64,000 nucleotides of DNA from Salinisphaera sp. Q1T1-3 (GCF_003602005.1 NZ_QZWD01000017.1:21022-85021); one strand, 5' to 3'. Shown: positions 9,349 through 19,153, counted from the first letter of the stretch. Made by a program: numbers and translations. The notes: generated by a model from the letters alone, not told the origin.

Positions 9349-10286
9349 ACGGCGCCCGACAACGACAATACGGCGTCGCCCTGCTGACGGCCATGCTGAT
9401 CATGGCCCTGACCGCCATCATCACGACCCGCATGATTGCCGACATGAATCTGGCGCTCCAGCGTTCGGGTAACATCTGGAACGCTCAGCAGGACTGGTGG
9501 TACGGCATCGGCATCGAGAACTGGCTCGGCGCCAAGCTCCGCGAGGACGCCCTGCATACGGAAATCGATTCGTTGAACGAGCAATGGGCCCAGCCCGTCG
9601 ACTATCTTCCGATCGATGGCGGGTCGATCTCGGGACGCATCATCGATCTGCAGGGACGATTCAATCTCAACGATCTGGTCCTTGGCGATGCCGAGGCCAC
9701 GATGGCCTATTTCAAGCGCTTGATCGTCACCGTGACCGATACCGACCCGGTCACGGCCCAGACGATCGCCCAGTCGACCCGGGACTGGATCGACTCGGAT
9801 ATCCAGGCGACGCGTCCCTACGGTGCCGAAGACAATTATTATCTCGGCCTCGATCCGGCCTATCGCACCGGCAACACGCTGATGACCTCGCCGAGCGAGC
9901 TCAGTGCCGTGCGCGGGGTCACGCCGGCAATCTATCGTGCCCTGCTGCCCTATATCGCCACGCTGCCCACGCAGACCGCGATCAACGTCAACACCGCACC
10001 GGCGCCCGTCCTGCAGGCCCTGACCGAAAACATGCCACAGAACGCCGGCGCGGATCTCGTCGACGAACGCGCAAAGCGCCCCTGGAAGACGGTCGACGAA
10101 TTCGACCAGGCCGGGCCGATGGCCGGTCAGCAGCCGGAAGGCATCAATCTGGACATTCGCACGCACTATTTTCTGGTCGCCGGACGAATCACGGTCGGCA
10201 ACAGCCAGACCCGGTTCTACAGCGTGCTCAACCGCGCCGACAACGGGGCCGTGCACGTCGTTCGTCATGCCACCGATGCGTACTGA
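9345..10286 (+). CDS. gspK: Atypical pseudopilin GspK
   Basis: GspK caps the pseudopilus. The GTG at 9345 overlaps the gspJ stop (GTGA), which decides the start; an upstream in-frame GTG at 9300 would lie inside gspJ. The 313-residue protein has a leader ending QYG followed by VALLTAMLIMALTAIITTRM, lacking Glu5 as is normal for GspK, plus the large inserted alpha-domain. Motifs such as GRFNLNDLV, DWIDSD, TAINVNTAPAPVLQAL and FLVAGRITVG are characteristic. Confidence 0.95.
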   Translation: MNGARQRQYGVALLTAMLIMALTAIITTRMIADMNLALQRSGNIWNAQQDWWYGIGIENWLGAKLREDALHTEIDSLNEQWAQPVDYLPIDGGSISGRIIDLQGRFNLNDLVLGDAEATMAYFKRLIVTVTDTDPVTAQTIAQSTRDWIDSDIQATRPYGAEDNYYLGLDPAYRTGNTLMTSPSELSAVRGVTPAIYRALLPYIATLPTQTAINVNTAPAPVLQALTENMPQNAGADLVDERAKRPWKTVDEFDQAGPMAGQQPEGINLDIRTHYFLVAGRITVGNSQTRFYSVLNRADNGAVHVVRHATDAY

Positions 10287-10458
10287 GCCGGGCGATCCGG
10301 CAACCGGTCACACCGGTGCGTGCCCCGATCACGGCGCGGCCCGCCGACGCCTGCAAACAGATCCGGCCCGTCGCATGGCCCGGACGATCAGTTGCGATAG
10401 ACTCGACGCCATACCCAAACGCATGGCGCCCAACCGCTCGAACAGGGAGAGATGACGC

Positions 10459-11667
10459 GTGGCCCAACGGCGGACACTCTATTACGACGGCGAAACCGCG
10501 ATCTGGCGCGATCCGATGCACGGCATCGTGCGCGGCACGCTCGAAGAGGCCGGGACAGCGTTCGTCGACAACGAAGCCGTGGTGCTCGTCCCGGGCGAAG
10601 AAACCCTGCTCACCCGCGTCGCCCTGCCCCCGATCCGACAGCCCAAACGACGGCTGGCCGCAGCGCGCTTCGCCCTGGAGGACCGGTTGGCCGGCCGCAT
10701 CGAGGCGCTTCATTTTGCCCCGGGCACCGCCGCCAGCGGTCAGGAAACGCCGGTGGCGGTCGTGGACGCGACACGCATGCAGGCCTGGTGCGACGCGTTT
10801 GAAACGGCCGGGCTCGATGTCGTACGCGTGCTACCGGATGCCCTGACCCTGCCAGCGCCCGGACCCGAGGCGTGGCAACTCGCGCTGTTCGACGATCGCG
10901 TGCTCGTGCGGACCGGTCCGGCGGATGCATTCGCCTGCGAGCGCGATCTCTGGCCGATGCTCGCCGGTGCGCTCGCCCCGCCGGCGACCATCCATATCCA
11001 TGCCCGTTCGGCCGATGCCATCAACGCCCTGCAGGGCTTCGACGCCATCGAGCCGAAGCCGGAACTGACGCCGCATGCCCATGCCGGTGCCGACGCACTG
11101 ATCGGGGTTCTACTCGACAATGGCGAGGCTCATCGACATCCCATCAACCTGCGCCAGGGGGATTTCGCACGACAGTCGCAGTTCGAGTCGCGTTGGCGGC
11201 CCTTCGTGCTCACTGGCGCGCTGGCCGCGACATGGCTGGTCGTGGCGATCGCCGGCCGGGCCATCGAGACCTGGCAACTCGACAACCGTATCGAGGCCCT
11301 GCACCAACAGACGCTGGCGGCCTTTCACGGTGCGTTCCCGGACGTACAGAACATCAACGATCTGCGTGTTCAGGCCGAACAGGGCATACGCAGCCTGCGC
11401 GGCGCCGGTGGGGGTGGCGGGCTGTTCGCCATGCTGCAGGCCACGGCGTCCGTAACAGGCGCCACCGATGCCCTGCAGGTCCAGGCCATGCAGTACCGCA
11501 ATGGCGAGCTCGATCTGTCGATCAACGGCGATAACGTGCAGTCGGTCGAAACGCTGCGGGCCGGTTTCGCCCAGCAACAGGATATCCAGCTCTCGGTACA
11601 GAGCGCCGATGCCAGCGCATCCGGCGTGCAGATCCGGGCCTCGCTCACCCAGGGACAGAACTCATGA
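10459..11667 (+). CDS. gspL: Type II secretion protein GspL
   Basis: GspL anchors GspE at the inner membrane. The 402-residue protein has a cytoplasmic actin-like region (residues 1-235), a single membrane segment near 250-270 (FVLTGALAATWLVVAIAG) and a periplasmic ferredoxin-like domain. The GTG start follows GGGAGAGATGACGC. An ATG at 10452 is in another frame and yields a composition unlike a protein. A 172-base gap (10287-10458) precedes it, the largest break in the operon. The N-terminal half is weakly conserved in this family, so the call leans on position as well as on the LFDDRVLVRTG and WRPFVLTG segments. Confidence 0.9.
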   Translation: MAQRRTLYYDGETAIWRDPMHGIVRGTLEEAGTAFVDNEAVVLVPGEETLLTRVALPPIRQPKRRLAAARFALEDRLAGRIEALHFAPGTAASGQETPVAVVDATRMQAWCDAFETAGLDVVRVLPDALTLPAPGPEAWQLALFDDRVLVRTGPADAFACERDLWPMLAGALAPPATIHIHARSADAINALQGFDAIEPKPELTPHAHAGADALIGVLLDNGEAHRHPINLRQGDFARQSQFESRWRPFVLTGALAATWLVVAIAGRAIETWQLDNRIEALHQQTLAAFHGAFPDVQNINDLRVQAEQGIRSLRGAGGGGGLFAMLQATASVTGATDALQVQAMQYRNGELDLSINGDNVQSVETLRAGFAQQQDIQLSVQSADASASGVQIRASLTQGQNS

Positions 11668-12167
11668 ACGCGTTCAGAGACTGGTTCAACGGGCTCGCCC
11701 CGCGCGAGCGCGTGATGGTGTCGGCGGCGGCTGTCGTGGTGCTTCTGGCCCTGTTCTACTACGCGCTGTGGTCGCCGCTGAATACCGCCCTCGAAAACGC
11801 TCGCACCGGCGTGACCGCCGAGGCCAACCAGGCACGGTGGATGCTCGGGATTCGCAATGAGGCCGAACTGCTGCGCTCGTCCGGCGCCAACACCCGGCCG
11901 GCCGGCGCGAACGACTCGCTGTTGTCGATCATCGATGCCAGCAGCCGTGCCAACCAGCTCGGCACCGCCGTCACGCATATCCAGCCGCAGAATGACGACA
12001 AGGCCGTGGTCAGCCTGCAGCAGGCCGGATTCGACCAGATGGTCTTCTGGCTGCAGTCGCTGCAGACCCAGTACGGCATCACCGTTTCGCAAGCCACCAT
12101 CTCGCGAGAGAGTGACACGCCGGGCCAGGTCGAAGCCCGCCTGACGCTGGTTCGGGGGGCAGCATGA
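11664..12167 (+). CDS. gspM: Type II secretion protein GspM
   Basis: GspM is a small bitopic protein that dimerises with GspL. The 167-residue product has a short cytoplasmic part MNAFRDWFNGLAPRERVMV, one membrane segment near 18-37, and a periplasmic coiled/ferredoxin-like domain containing NQLGTAVTHIQPQNDDKAVV and the FDQMVFWLQSLQTQYGI segment typical of the family. Coupled by four-base overlaps to both gspL and gspN. Confidence 0.94.
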   Translation: MNAFRDWFNGLAPRERVMVSAAAVVVLLALFYYALWSPLNTALENARTGVTAEANQARWMLGIRNEAELLRSSGANTRPAGANDSLLSIIDASSRANQLGTAVTHIQPQNDDKAVVSLQQAGFDQMVFWLQSLQTQYGITVSQATISRESDTPGQVEARLTLVRGAA

Positions 12168-12922
12168 AAGACAGACGCATTCTCTACGGCGTCATTGGGC
12201 TCGTCTTCTTTCTGATCGGCATCGTCGCCTATCTGCCGGCAGCCGTGGTCACCGGCTGGCTGGCCGGCGCCACGCCACTGCGCTTCAACGGCGTGACCGG
12301 TACCGTATTCAACGGTGAGGCCGCCTATGTCTCGTTGCCCGACGGCGGCATCGATAACGTGAGCTGGCGTATACGGCCGGCCAGCCTGCTGCTCGGACGC
12401 GTCACGTCCGATATCAAACTCAGCACCGATCTGGGCAACCTGTCGGCCACTTATACACGGACGCTGCTCGGCTATAATCGAATCGCCGATCTATCGGGCG
12501 AGGCAACGCTCGGCTGGGCCGCCCGGCTCGGCGGTTATACCTTCGTGCCGACCTCCGGCCGCCTCGCCGCCGATATCGACCGACTCGACTTCGACGACGA
12601 CCTGGACATCACGACACTGGCCGGGCACGTGAACATCACCAACACCCGTTACGAGCTGCTCAATCCCGCGCTCGCGCTCGGCCGGTTCGATGTCGATCTG
12701 GCCAGCATGGACGATAACGGCATACGGGCGACCATCACCGACAGCCGCGGCCCCCTGGCGCTGACCGGACACGCCGACGTGACGGCCAATCAGCGATATC
12801 AACTGGACGTGCGTCTACGGGCGCGCGCCGGCGCCGACGACCGGCTCAAGCGCGTTCTTTCGCAGCTCGGCAAGCCAGGGCCCGACGGCTGGTATGACAT
12901 CAACGAGCGGGGTCGACTGTGA
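12164..12922 (+). CDS. gspN: Type II secretion protein GspN
   Basis: GspN is an accessory T2SS component present in only part of the family. The 252-residue protein has an N-terminal membrane segment (about 8-28) and an AsmA-like periplasmic beta-rich domain: ATPLRFNGVTGTVFNGEA, WRIRPASLLLGRV and LTGHADVTANQRYQLDVRLR fit the family pattern. It ends with LSQLGKPGPDGWYDINERGRL, also typical. The stop overlaps the GTG of the following transporter gene. Confidence 0.93.
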   Translation: MKDRRILYGVIGLVFFLIGIVAYLPAAVVTGWLAGATPLRFNGVTGTVFNGEAAYVSLPDGGIDNVSWRIRPASLLLGRVTSDIKLSTDLGNLSATYTRTLLGYNRIADLSGEATLGWAARLGGYTFVPTSGRLAADIDRLDFDDDLDITTLAGHVNITNTRYELLNPALALGRFDVDLASMDDNGIRATITDSRGPLALTGHADVTANQRYQLDVRLRARAGADDRLKRVLSQLGKPGPDGWYDINERGRL

Positions 12923-14358
12923 CCGCCAAGTTCCTCACGCTGCACGTGCTGCCATGGGCCCTGCTGCTTGTCTATGCTGTCGTGATTCTCCTGGTCACGA
13001 GGCGACGGGCCGGGCCGACCGGTTTCTTCGTCGGCCAGTCCCGCAGCGGTGAAGCGCCGGGCATCATCCTGCTCGGCGCATCCGCGGCCATCTCCTGGGT
13101 CATGGCCAAGAGCGTCAACAACGCCATGAACCTGACAGCCGATTTCGGTTGGTTGGGTGGCGTAGCCTACGCCAGCTACTGGCTCGCATTCGTGGTGGTC
13201 GGCATGGCCGTCTACTTCATGCGCACGCGCGGCGGCTTCAGTTCGCTGCCCTCGTTTCTGAAAACGAAATACGGCGCACGCGCCGCGCATCTGTTCCTGA
13301 TCGTGATCGCGATCCGGCTGTTCAACGAGGTGTGGTCCAACACCAAGGTTGCGGCGCTGTATTTCGGCGCGGAAGGCAGCGAGGGCTACTGGATCGCCGC
13401 GGTCGGCCTGACTCTGTTGACGCTCTATTACAGCCTGCGCGGCGGGCTGCGCAGCTCGATCGTGACCGACGGGCTGCAGATGATCATGCTGCTCGTCCTG
13501 CTCGTGGTCACGCTGGCCGTGCTCGCGCCCGACGTACTGCAGATCGGGGTACCCAGCGTGGCCAATGGCGCCGTTTCATCCACCATGCGCGCCGGTGGCC
13601 TGACATTTCTCGCCCTGGCACTCGTACAAACCCTGTCGTACGGATTTCACGACCCGGTGCTCACCGATCGTGCCTTCGTCAATCGACCGGCGGCGATGCT
13701 CATCAGCTTCGTGATCGCGGCGTTGCTCGGCGGTCTGTGCATCGTCGGCTTCTCGACCGCGGGACTCTATGCGCTGGCGCACCAGATCGCCCCGACGCCC
13801 TCGGTGGCCGTGGCCGTACCAGCAGCCGTCGGTCTGGGCATGATGTTGCTCTTCAATGCGGTGATGCTGGCCAGTGCCGGTTCCACGCTGGATTCGGTGA
13901 TGACGTCCACGGCGAAATTCAGCGCCCGCGACTGGCCGATGGCCGAGGGCGCACCGACGATCTACCAGCAGGCCGCCGGCCGACGGGCGATGTGGGTCAT
14001 CGCGATCATCGGCAACCTGCCCCTGCTGGCCATCTATATCAATGGCGTCGGCCCAGCCGTCATCGCCGCGACCACGATCAGCGGCACGGCGATCATGGGG
14101 CTGGCGCCGATCTTCCTGCTCGGCTGGCTCAAGCCCGCCGGCAAGCTGTCGTTCCATCTCGCGCTCTGGCCGGGCGTGGCCATCGGCGTGCTGCTGGCAC
14201 TGCAGGACATCGTGCAATTACCGACGATTCCGGGATTCGTGGCCATCGGCACCGGCGCATATGCACAGACACTCGGCATCAACGTCTACGGCGTGATCCT
14301 GTGCAGCGTGCTTTTCGTTGCCGGGGCATTCATCAAACCGCGCCGCGGCCTGCTGTAA
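12919..14358 (+). CDS. Sodium:solute symporter family (SSS/PutP-like) carrier
   Basis: This 479-residue protein is almost entirely membrane helices (about 12-13). It has the SSS pattern: an N-terminal helix, FFVGQSRSGEAPGIILLGASAAISWVMAKS, a loop GFSSLPSFLKTKYGARA, and the SDS/PutP-like core FLALALVQTLSYGFHDPVLTDRAF. The substrate cannot be told from sequence. The GTG start overlaps the gspN stop (GTGA), so it is translationally coupled to the secretion operon, which is unexpected for a solute carrier. Alternatively the arrangement is a chance of genome compaction. The family call is solid, the functional link to the T2SS is not. Confidence 0.85.
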   Translation: MTAKFLTLHVLPWALLLVYAVVILLVTRRRAGPTGFFVGQSRSGEAPGIILLGASAAISWVMAKSVNNAMNLTADFGWLGGVAYASYWLAFVVVGMAVYFMRTRGGFSSLPSFLKTKYGARAAHLFLIVIAIRLFNEVWSNTKVAALYFGAEGSEGYWIAAVGLTLLTLYYSLRGGLRSSIVTDGLQMIMLLVLLVVTLAVLAPDVLQIGVPSVANGAVSSTMRAGGLTFLALALVQTLSYGFHDPVLTDRAFVNRPAAMLISFVIAALLGGLCIVGFSTAGLYALAHQIAPTPSVAVAVPAAVGLGMMLLFNAVMLASAGSTLDSVMTSTAKFSARDWPMAEGAPTIYQQAAGRRAMWVIAIIGNLPLLAIYINGVGPAVIAATTISGTAIMGLAPIFLLGWLKPAGKLSFHLALWPGVAIGVLLALQDIVQLPTIPGFVAIGTGAYAQTLGINVYGVILCSVLFVAGAFIKPRRGLL

Positions 14359-14445
14359 AAGGCACGGCGCCCCCGCGGCATTCGGCATCATGGCCGCGCG
14401 CCACGCCGCCACGTCGGTCGAAAACGCCGCCGATCCGTGATCGGG

Positions 14446-14955
14446 TCAGGGGCTGGCGAAGGTGAAGAAACACATCGGCAGATCGCCGTCGCAGGCCTCG
14501 GCCTGCACGTATCGCCCGCCCGTGAGTTCGGCGATCGCCCGTTGCCAGAACGCCTGCGCCGGTCGGTTTTCGTGCATCACCCGAATCTGCCAGCGCCCGG
14601 GATGACGAGCCAGACACCCCGCGAGTGCCTGCCTGCCCACGCCCAGACCACGATATCCGCGTAATACGAAAAACTGTTCGATATCGAAGATCGACGGAGA
14701 TGGTGGATAACGCCTGACCAGAACGAAGCCGGCTATCGCGCGGCCATACCGGATGAAATAAGCCGTGCCACCGGCCGCCCTGAAGTATTGATCCAGCGTG
14801 TCGCCATCGAAGACAAACCGCCCTGAGGTGTCGAGTTCCAACGAAACGAAGGCCGACATGTCGTGCAGGTAGAGTTGATACAGATTCGCCAGCGTGCCTC
14901 GCTGTCCGGGCACGATAGCCGTCAGCGTGATCGAACCGCGCGGATCAGCGATCAC
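14446..14955 (-). CDS. GNAT family N-acetyltransferase
   Basis: A 169-residue acyl-CoA acetyltransferase if the GTG at 14955 is used; the frame stays open to an ATG at 15075 but the added residues are Arg/Cys rich and do not resemble the family. The acetyl-CoA site is visible as FFVLRGYRGLGVGRQAL (the V-x-x-x-x-R-G-x-G-x-G/A motif), followed by WQIRVMHENRPAQAFWQRAI, the classic N-x-x-A-x-x-F-W-x-x end. The early segment TLANLYQLYLHDMSAFV is typical of a GNAT subgroup of unknown substrate. It converges with the symporter gene. Confidence 0.85.
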   Translation of the reverse strand: MIADPRGSITLTAIVPGQRGTLANLYQLYLHDMSAFVSLELDTSGRFVFDGDTLDQYFRAAGGTAYFIRYGRAIAGFVLVRRYPPSPSIFDIEQFFVLRGYRGLGVGRQALAGCLARHPGRWQIRVMHENRPAQAFWQRAIAELTGGRYVQAEACDGDLPMCFFTFASP

Positions 14956-15389
14956 GACGCGATACCCAGGCCTGTCCCGTCTATCGATTGCCACACCACA
15001 AACACGCCCCCCGGCCAATACGCCGCAACCGTGATATGCCGCGGCACGACACGCGATGTCCCGCAGCCATCCCATCGCTCACACCAGACGCGCTGACACC
15101 CGACGGTAACCGCATATCACGGAAAATTTCGAATAATGCAGCATACAACACATTACACGATGTATAGCGCAGGTCGCATGCAATTCAAGTGTATTCGCCC
15201 TGGCGCAACGCGAGAAATGCCCGGCGACAACAATTGCGATATTCGACGCTTCATCTCGTGTCACGGTCCTGCAATTCGTTCCGAGCCCGTTTACGGAAAC
15301 GAAAAAGATTGACAGGAATTTCTTAACAGTCCACGAATTTCGATAGATGATCGACGCACAAGCGCAATAACAGCTGCTCAGGGACGGCC
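14956..15389. promoter_or_regulatory. Intergenic region upstream of the GGDEF-EAL gene
   Basis: From about 15115 to 15360 the base composition is clearly richer in A/T than the neighbours, including ATTATGCAGCATACAACACA near 15134. It is the likely promoter region of the plus-strand c-di-GMP gene starting at 15390 and perhaps of the minus-strand acetyltransferase. No operator dyad or RNA gene was recognised. Confidence 0.4.
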
Positions 15390-17717
15390 ATGGTCGCGAT
15401 GTCGGACAACAGAGAGCCTGACCTCGGCACGACATCATCGTGGCGAACCGGCGAGGCCGATATCGTTCGTGGCCGCCAGATTCACGCGGCCGAGCACAAC
15501 GTGGAGCGTGGCCTGTTCAGTTTCATGTTCGCGGCCACCATGACCACCCTGTTCTTCTATTCGGACTGGGGCGCGACCATCCTGACCTGGTACGTCCTGG
15601 TCATCGCGGTCTGCGTGATACGGGTCGTGGTGGCGCGACGCAACACGCGCCAGCCTCCGGTTCCGGCACCGATGACAGCCGTCGTGCCGTTCATCGCATG
15701 GAGCATCCTCACCGCGGCGATTCTGACCAGCTTTCCTGTCTGGGTCACCATGGAGACGGACGGATTTCCATTCGCCTACATGATCGTATTGTTTCTGGGC
15801 ACCTTCTGGGCGGCATCCTTCGTTCATGCACCGGTATTGTTGACGGCCATTGCCTTCATGTTCACGCAGCTCGGCGTGGCGGTTGCAGCCGCTGTCCTGG
15901 CCGGTATCGACTGGGAGCGTGCGGCGCTCACCGCGCTGTACACAGTCGGCGTCGGAGCCGGGTTACACATCATTCGTCAGCATTCAGCAATCTTTCGGCA
16001 GTCGATTCGTCAGCAGCTCGAGCTGGAGCAGAAGAACGAGACGATCGGCCTCATCCTGAAGGAACACGAAGACCAATCGAGCGACTGGCTCTGGCAGACC
16101 GACACCGCCCTGCGGATCGTGGATCCCTCGATCCGTTTTGCCGATGCGCTCGATGTGTCGAAACAGACACTGAGCGGTCGCCCCATCGCGGAGACGCTCA
16201 CGGATGCCGGTATGGACGGCAACACCGAAACACTCGCCCAGATCGACGATCATTTCGCGGCACGCGAGTCGTTCCGCGATATCGTCGTACCGCTTGGCAT
16301 CAATGAACAGACCTGCTGGTTCTCGCTATCCGGACGCCCGATTTACGACCGGGCCGGCGCGTTCTCCGGATATCGCGGCGTGATGGCCGATATCACCGTC
16401 GCCCGCCGGGCCCAGGCACGTGCCGCGCATCTGACGCATCACGACACCTTGACCGACCTGCCCAACCGCACCCAATTCAATGCGTTGATCCGTCGTGCGC
16501 TGACTCGGGGGCGCGCTTTCACTTTGTTGAGCATCGACCTCGACGGTTTCAAGGCCGTCAACGAGGGCTTCGGGCATCACGCCGGCGACCGACTGCTCGT
16601 GGAGATCGCGCGCCGACTCCAGGACAACGTCGAGGCCAACGAATTCGTCGCGCGTCTGGGCGATGACGAGTTCGTCGTGCAGACGTGGCGTCTGGCGACC
16701 GATTCGATCGAGTCGCTATGTCGTGACCTGATCGCCGCCGCCAGCCGGCCGATCACGATCGACGGCATTTCGCTCACGGTCGGCGCGAGCATCGGCGTGG
16801 CCTTTGCGCCGGCCGACGGCGATACAACCGACGAGATTCTCAAGAATGCCGACTCCGCCCTGTATCGCGCCAAGACCGAGGGCCGCGGCAGCTTTCGTTT
16901 CTTTTCCGCAACGATGGATCGCAAGCTCCAGGTGCGCCAGCGCCTGATCCAGGATCTGCGCTCGGCGCTCGACCGCGATGAACTATTTTTGCATTACCAG
17001 CCGTTCATCGATGCCGCCAGCGGGGCGATCACGGGCTGTGAAGCTCTCATCCGCTGGCAGCACGCCGAACGCGGGATGATCTCGCCCGCCGAATTCATCC
17101 CGCTGGCCGAGGAAAACGGCCTGATCGTGCCGATCGGCAGCTGGGTGATCGAACAGGCCTGTCGCGAAGCCGCGACGTGGGACAACAACCGCCGTGTCGC
17201 GGTCAATGTCTCACCGGCGCAGTTTCGCGACCAGGGCCTGCACGAGCGTATCCGCTCGATTCTGAAGACCACACGGCTCGCCCCGCGGCGGCTGGAAATC
17301 GAGGTCACCGAGACGGTACTGGTGACCAACCCACAGGCCGCACTCGAAACCCTGCGTCGTATTCGCGCGCTCGGCGTACGGGTTGCCCTGGACGATTTCG
17401 GCACCGGCTACTCCTCGCTGAGTTATCTGCGTCTGTTCCCGTTCGACAAGATCAAACTCGATCGAGCCTTCATCCAGGATCTGGAAACACGACAGGATAG
17501 CCAGGTCATCGTCCATGCCGTGCTCGACATTGCCAAGGGTCTCGGCATGACGCTGACCGCCGAGGGTATCGAGACCAGCGGCCAGGCTGACTACTTGCGT
17601 GGCATCGGCTGTCACGAGTTCCAAGGGTTTCTCTTCGCACGTCCGGCACCGGCAAGCGAGCTGGCGAACCTGATGTTGCGGCGGCCGCCTCCGCCCCCGG
17701 CTTTCGACGTCGGCTGA
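15390..17717 (+). CDS. Membrane-bound GGDEF-EAL protein, probable c-di-GMP phosphodiesterase
   Basis: The 775-residue protein has an N-terminal MASE-like sensor of about six membrane helices (residues 45-205), a PAS-like segment (about 225-345), a GGDEF domain (about 350-505) and an EAL domain (about 515-770). The cyclase signature is altered: G424-D-D-E-F instead of G-G-D/E-E-F, and no RxxD inhibitory site precedes it, so cyclase activity is doubtful. The EAL half is intact: E551-A-L-I-R-W and DDFGTGYSS from residue 668. I infer c-di-GMP hydrolysis, with the GGDEF possibly serving as a GTP-sensing regulatory domain as in other hybrids. The start at 15390 has GGGA seven bases upstream. Confidence 0.88.
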   Translation: MVAMSDNREPDLGTTSSWRTGEADIVRGRQIHAAEHNVERGLFSFMFAATMTTLFFYSDWGATILTWYVLVIAVCVIRVVVARRNTRQPPVPAPMTAVVPFIAWSILTAAILTSFPVWVTMETDGFPFAYMIVLFLGTFWAASFVHAPVLLTAIAFMFTQLGVAVAAAVLAGIDWERAALTALYTVGVGAGLHIIRQHSAIFRQSIRQQLELEQKNETIGLILKEHEDQSSDWLWQTDTALRIVDPSIRFADALDVSKQTLSGRPIAETLTDAGMDGNTETLAQIDDHFAARESFRDIVVPLGINEQTCWFSLSGRPIYDRAGAFSGYRGVMADITVARRAQARAAHLTHHDTLTDLPNRTQFNALIRRALTRGRAFTLLSIDLDGFKAVNEGFGHHAGDRLLVEIARRLQDNVEANEFVARLGDDEFVVQTWRLATDSIESLCRDLIAAASRPITIDGISLTVGASIGVAFAPADGDTTDEILKNADSALYRAKTEGRGSFRFFSATMDRKLQVRQRLIQDLRSALDRDELFLHYQPFIDAASGAITGCEALIRWQHAERGMISPAEFIPLAEENGLIVPIGSWVIEQACREAATWDNNRRVAVNVSPAQFRDQGLHERIRSILKTTRLAPRRLEIEVTETVLVTNPQAALETLRRIRALGVRVALDDFGTGYSSLSYLRLFPFDKIKLDRAFIQDLETRQDSQVIVHAVLDIAKGLGMTLTAEGIETSGQADYLRGIGCHEFQGFLFARPAPASELANLMLRRPPPPPAFDVG

Positions 17718-17719
17718 CC

Positions 17720-18310
17720 GGCGACCGCAACGGACCAGCGCGCCCGACCAGGGCCGGCTGTGTCTGTACCCCGATATCGGTACACGTGGCCAGAAAAGTG
17801 TTGTGCCCGACGTTCGAAAGCAGAACCAATCCGGCGCGTGGCCGGTGATGTGCCAGAAACATGGCATTGCTTGCCGCAGTCATGGCGTCGTCGACGCTGC
17901 GGCCACGATCTCGACCGGTATCGTGATGGCTTGCAAGGTTGACGGCAGAAAGGCCCGGCCGAGCACCGGCGCGACCACGAATGCGGCTCGGACGCGCCCA
18001 CTCCGATGCGACGTCGCCGCCCGTGCCAGCGCTTCGGCAAAGGCCTGATCCACTTCGTCCATGGCCACCACGGCGTCGTGCAACCCCGAAAACTCCGGCC
18101 GATCAGCACCGATCGCATCGCGCCGGCGGGTTTGGGCAGAAGATCTGTAAGCGAGCCGGCGTTGCGATCCCGCCGCCTATCGTCCGCATGGTCCGGCCCC
18201 CCAGAGAGAAGCTCGCCGCGGCTGGTCGCCTACCCCACCACGCCATCATCAGCGACGATCCACCCGTGCCGTGCGAAAGCAGGACCAGCGGCCGCCGGTC
18301 CGTGTCCGTT
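17720..18310 (-). pseudogene. Decayed alpha/beta hydrolase (predicted dienelactone hydrolase type)
   Basis: Three minus-strand frames carry successive pieces of one hydrolase: RRPLVLLSHGTGGSSLMMAW at about 18300-18240 (strand and oxyanion-turn of the fold), AAFVVAPVLGRAFLPSTLQA with IPVEIVAAA at about 17990-17890, and SNAMFLAHHRPRAGLVLLSN with VGHNTFLATCT at about 17870-17755. The order and spacing match predicted dienelactone hydrolases, ending at the catalytic His region. The frame changes at least twice and the nucleophile region is not readable, so this is a decayed gene. The N-terminal third is not recognisable. Confidence 0.6.
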
Positions 18311-19153
18311 GCCAAAGCGGGCGTTCGGCCGCCCGGCCGGCCGCGACGAACGGCTGGCCGGGCGAGCTGATCCATTGCGCCTGCATCACGGCCCCATTCC
18401 CCGCCGGATACCCGACGTGCGTCAGCGGGCCGTACCGTGGCGATGCCCGCGAGCGAGACGGCTCGGCGGGCGTGATGAAGCGCGTCGCCCCGTACCGACC
18501 GCATATGTTCGCCCGGCCGCCGTCTCATTCCTCGCCCCTATGCCGGCCGCGCATTGCCTCCAGGCAGGATCATCGAGATGAGCTTGGTCGCAGCCGACGC
18601 GCCGACGAGTCGTCACAATCCATAGCCGACTTTCGACAATTCGCGTCAGTTCGGCGCCGCCGTTCGCGGTTTTCGCGAGATGCACAAGCGCCGCGCTGCC
18701 CCGCCGCATCCCCCCGTCGCTGCACGGGTGATGATCGATCCAGGGCCTGTTGATGTGTTGTCGTGCAAGTCCGCGCCCTGCGGCGTTGCCAGTCTGGATC
18801 GTGGCACGCCACGATCGGCGACTCGCGCCCTGCAGGAGGCCCGGCGGACTCTCGACGAAAGCGCTCGCACGACAATCAGAAGGCCCGGGCACAGGCGTGC
18901 GCCCACGATGGATGATGCTCGATCGTGGATTGGTCTTGTGCATCCGTGAGACGTCATCTGCGTATCATGAATCGCCTTTTGTGCATCGTCGTTTCTCGCA
19001 AGAGGAACATACGCCGGCCTTGTGGCTGACAGGACCGGGCTGCGCAGCAGAACTCAACGCGGCCCGACATCGCGATGATGCGGCGAGATAACCAAACAAG
19101 CCCGCCTAGATCGGGCAACCAACCAGAAATGATGAACAAGAACGAGGGGAGCA
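18311..19153. other. Long non-coding stretch with repeat copy and leader of the next gene
   Basis: Apart from the dispersed repeat at 18742-18886 I see no gene. 18311-18741 may include the unreadable start of the hydrolase remnant. From 18950 to 19153 the sequence becomes less GC rich and holds the probable promoter of the following GGDEF-EAL gene, whose ribosome site GAGGGGAG lies at 19144-19151. Confidence 0.4.
18742..18886 (+). repeat. Dispersed repeat element, copy 1 (diverged)
   Basis: Begins AGGGCCTGTTGATG and ends with an imperfect inverted copy, CGCACGACAATCAGAAGGCCC. Near its middle is a perfect 9-base dyad GATCGTGGC-AC-GCCACGATC at 18797-18816. The same beginning and dyad recur at 22684 and 53125. 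About 145 bases long; no transposase inside. Confidence 0.65.
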
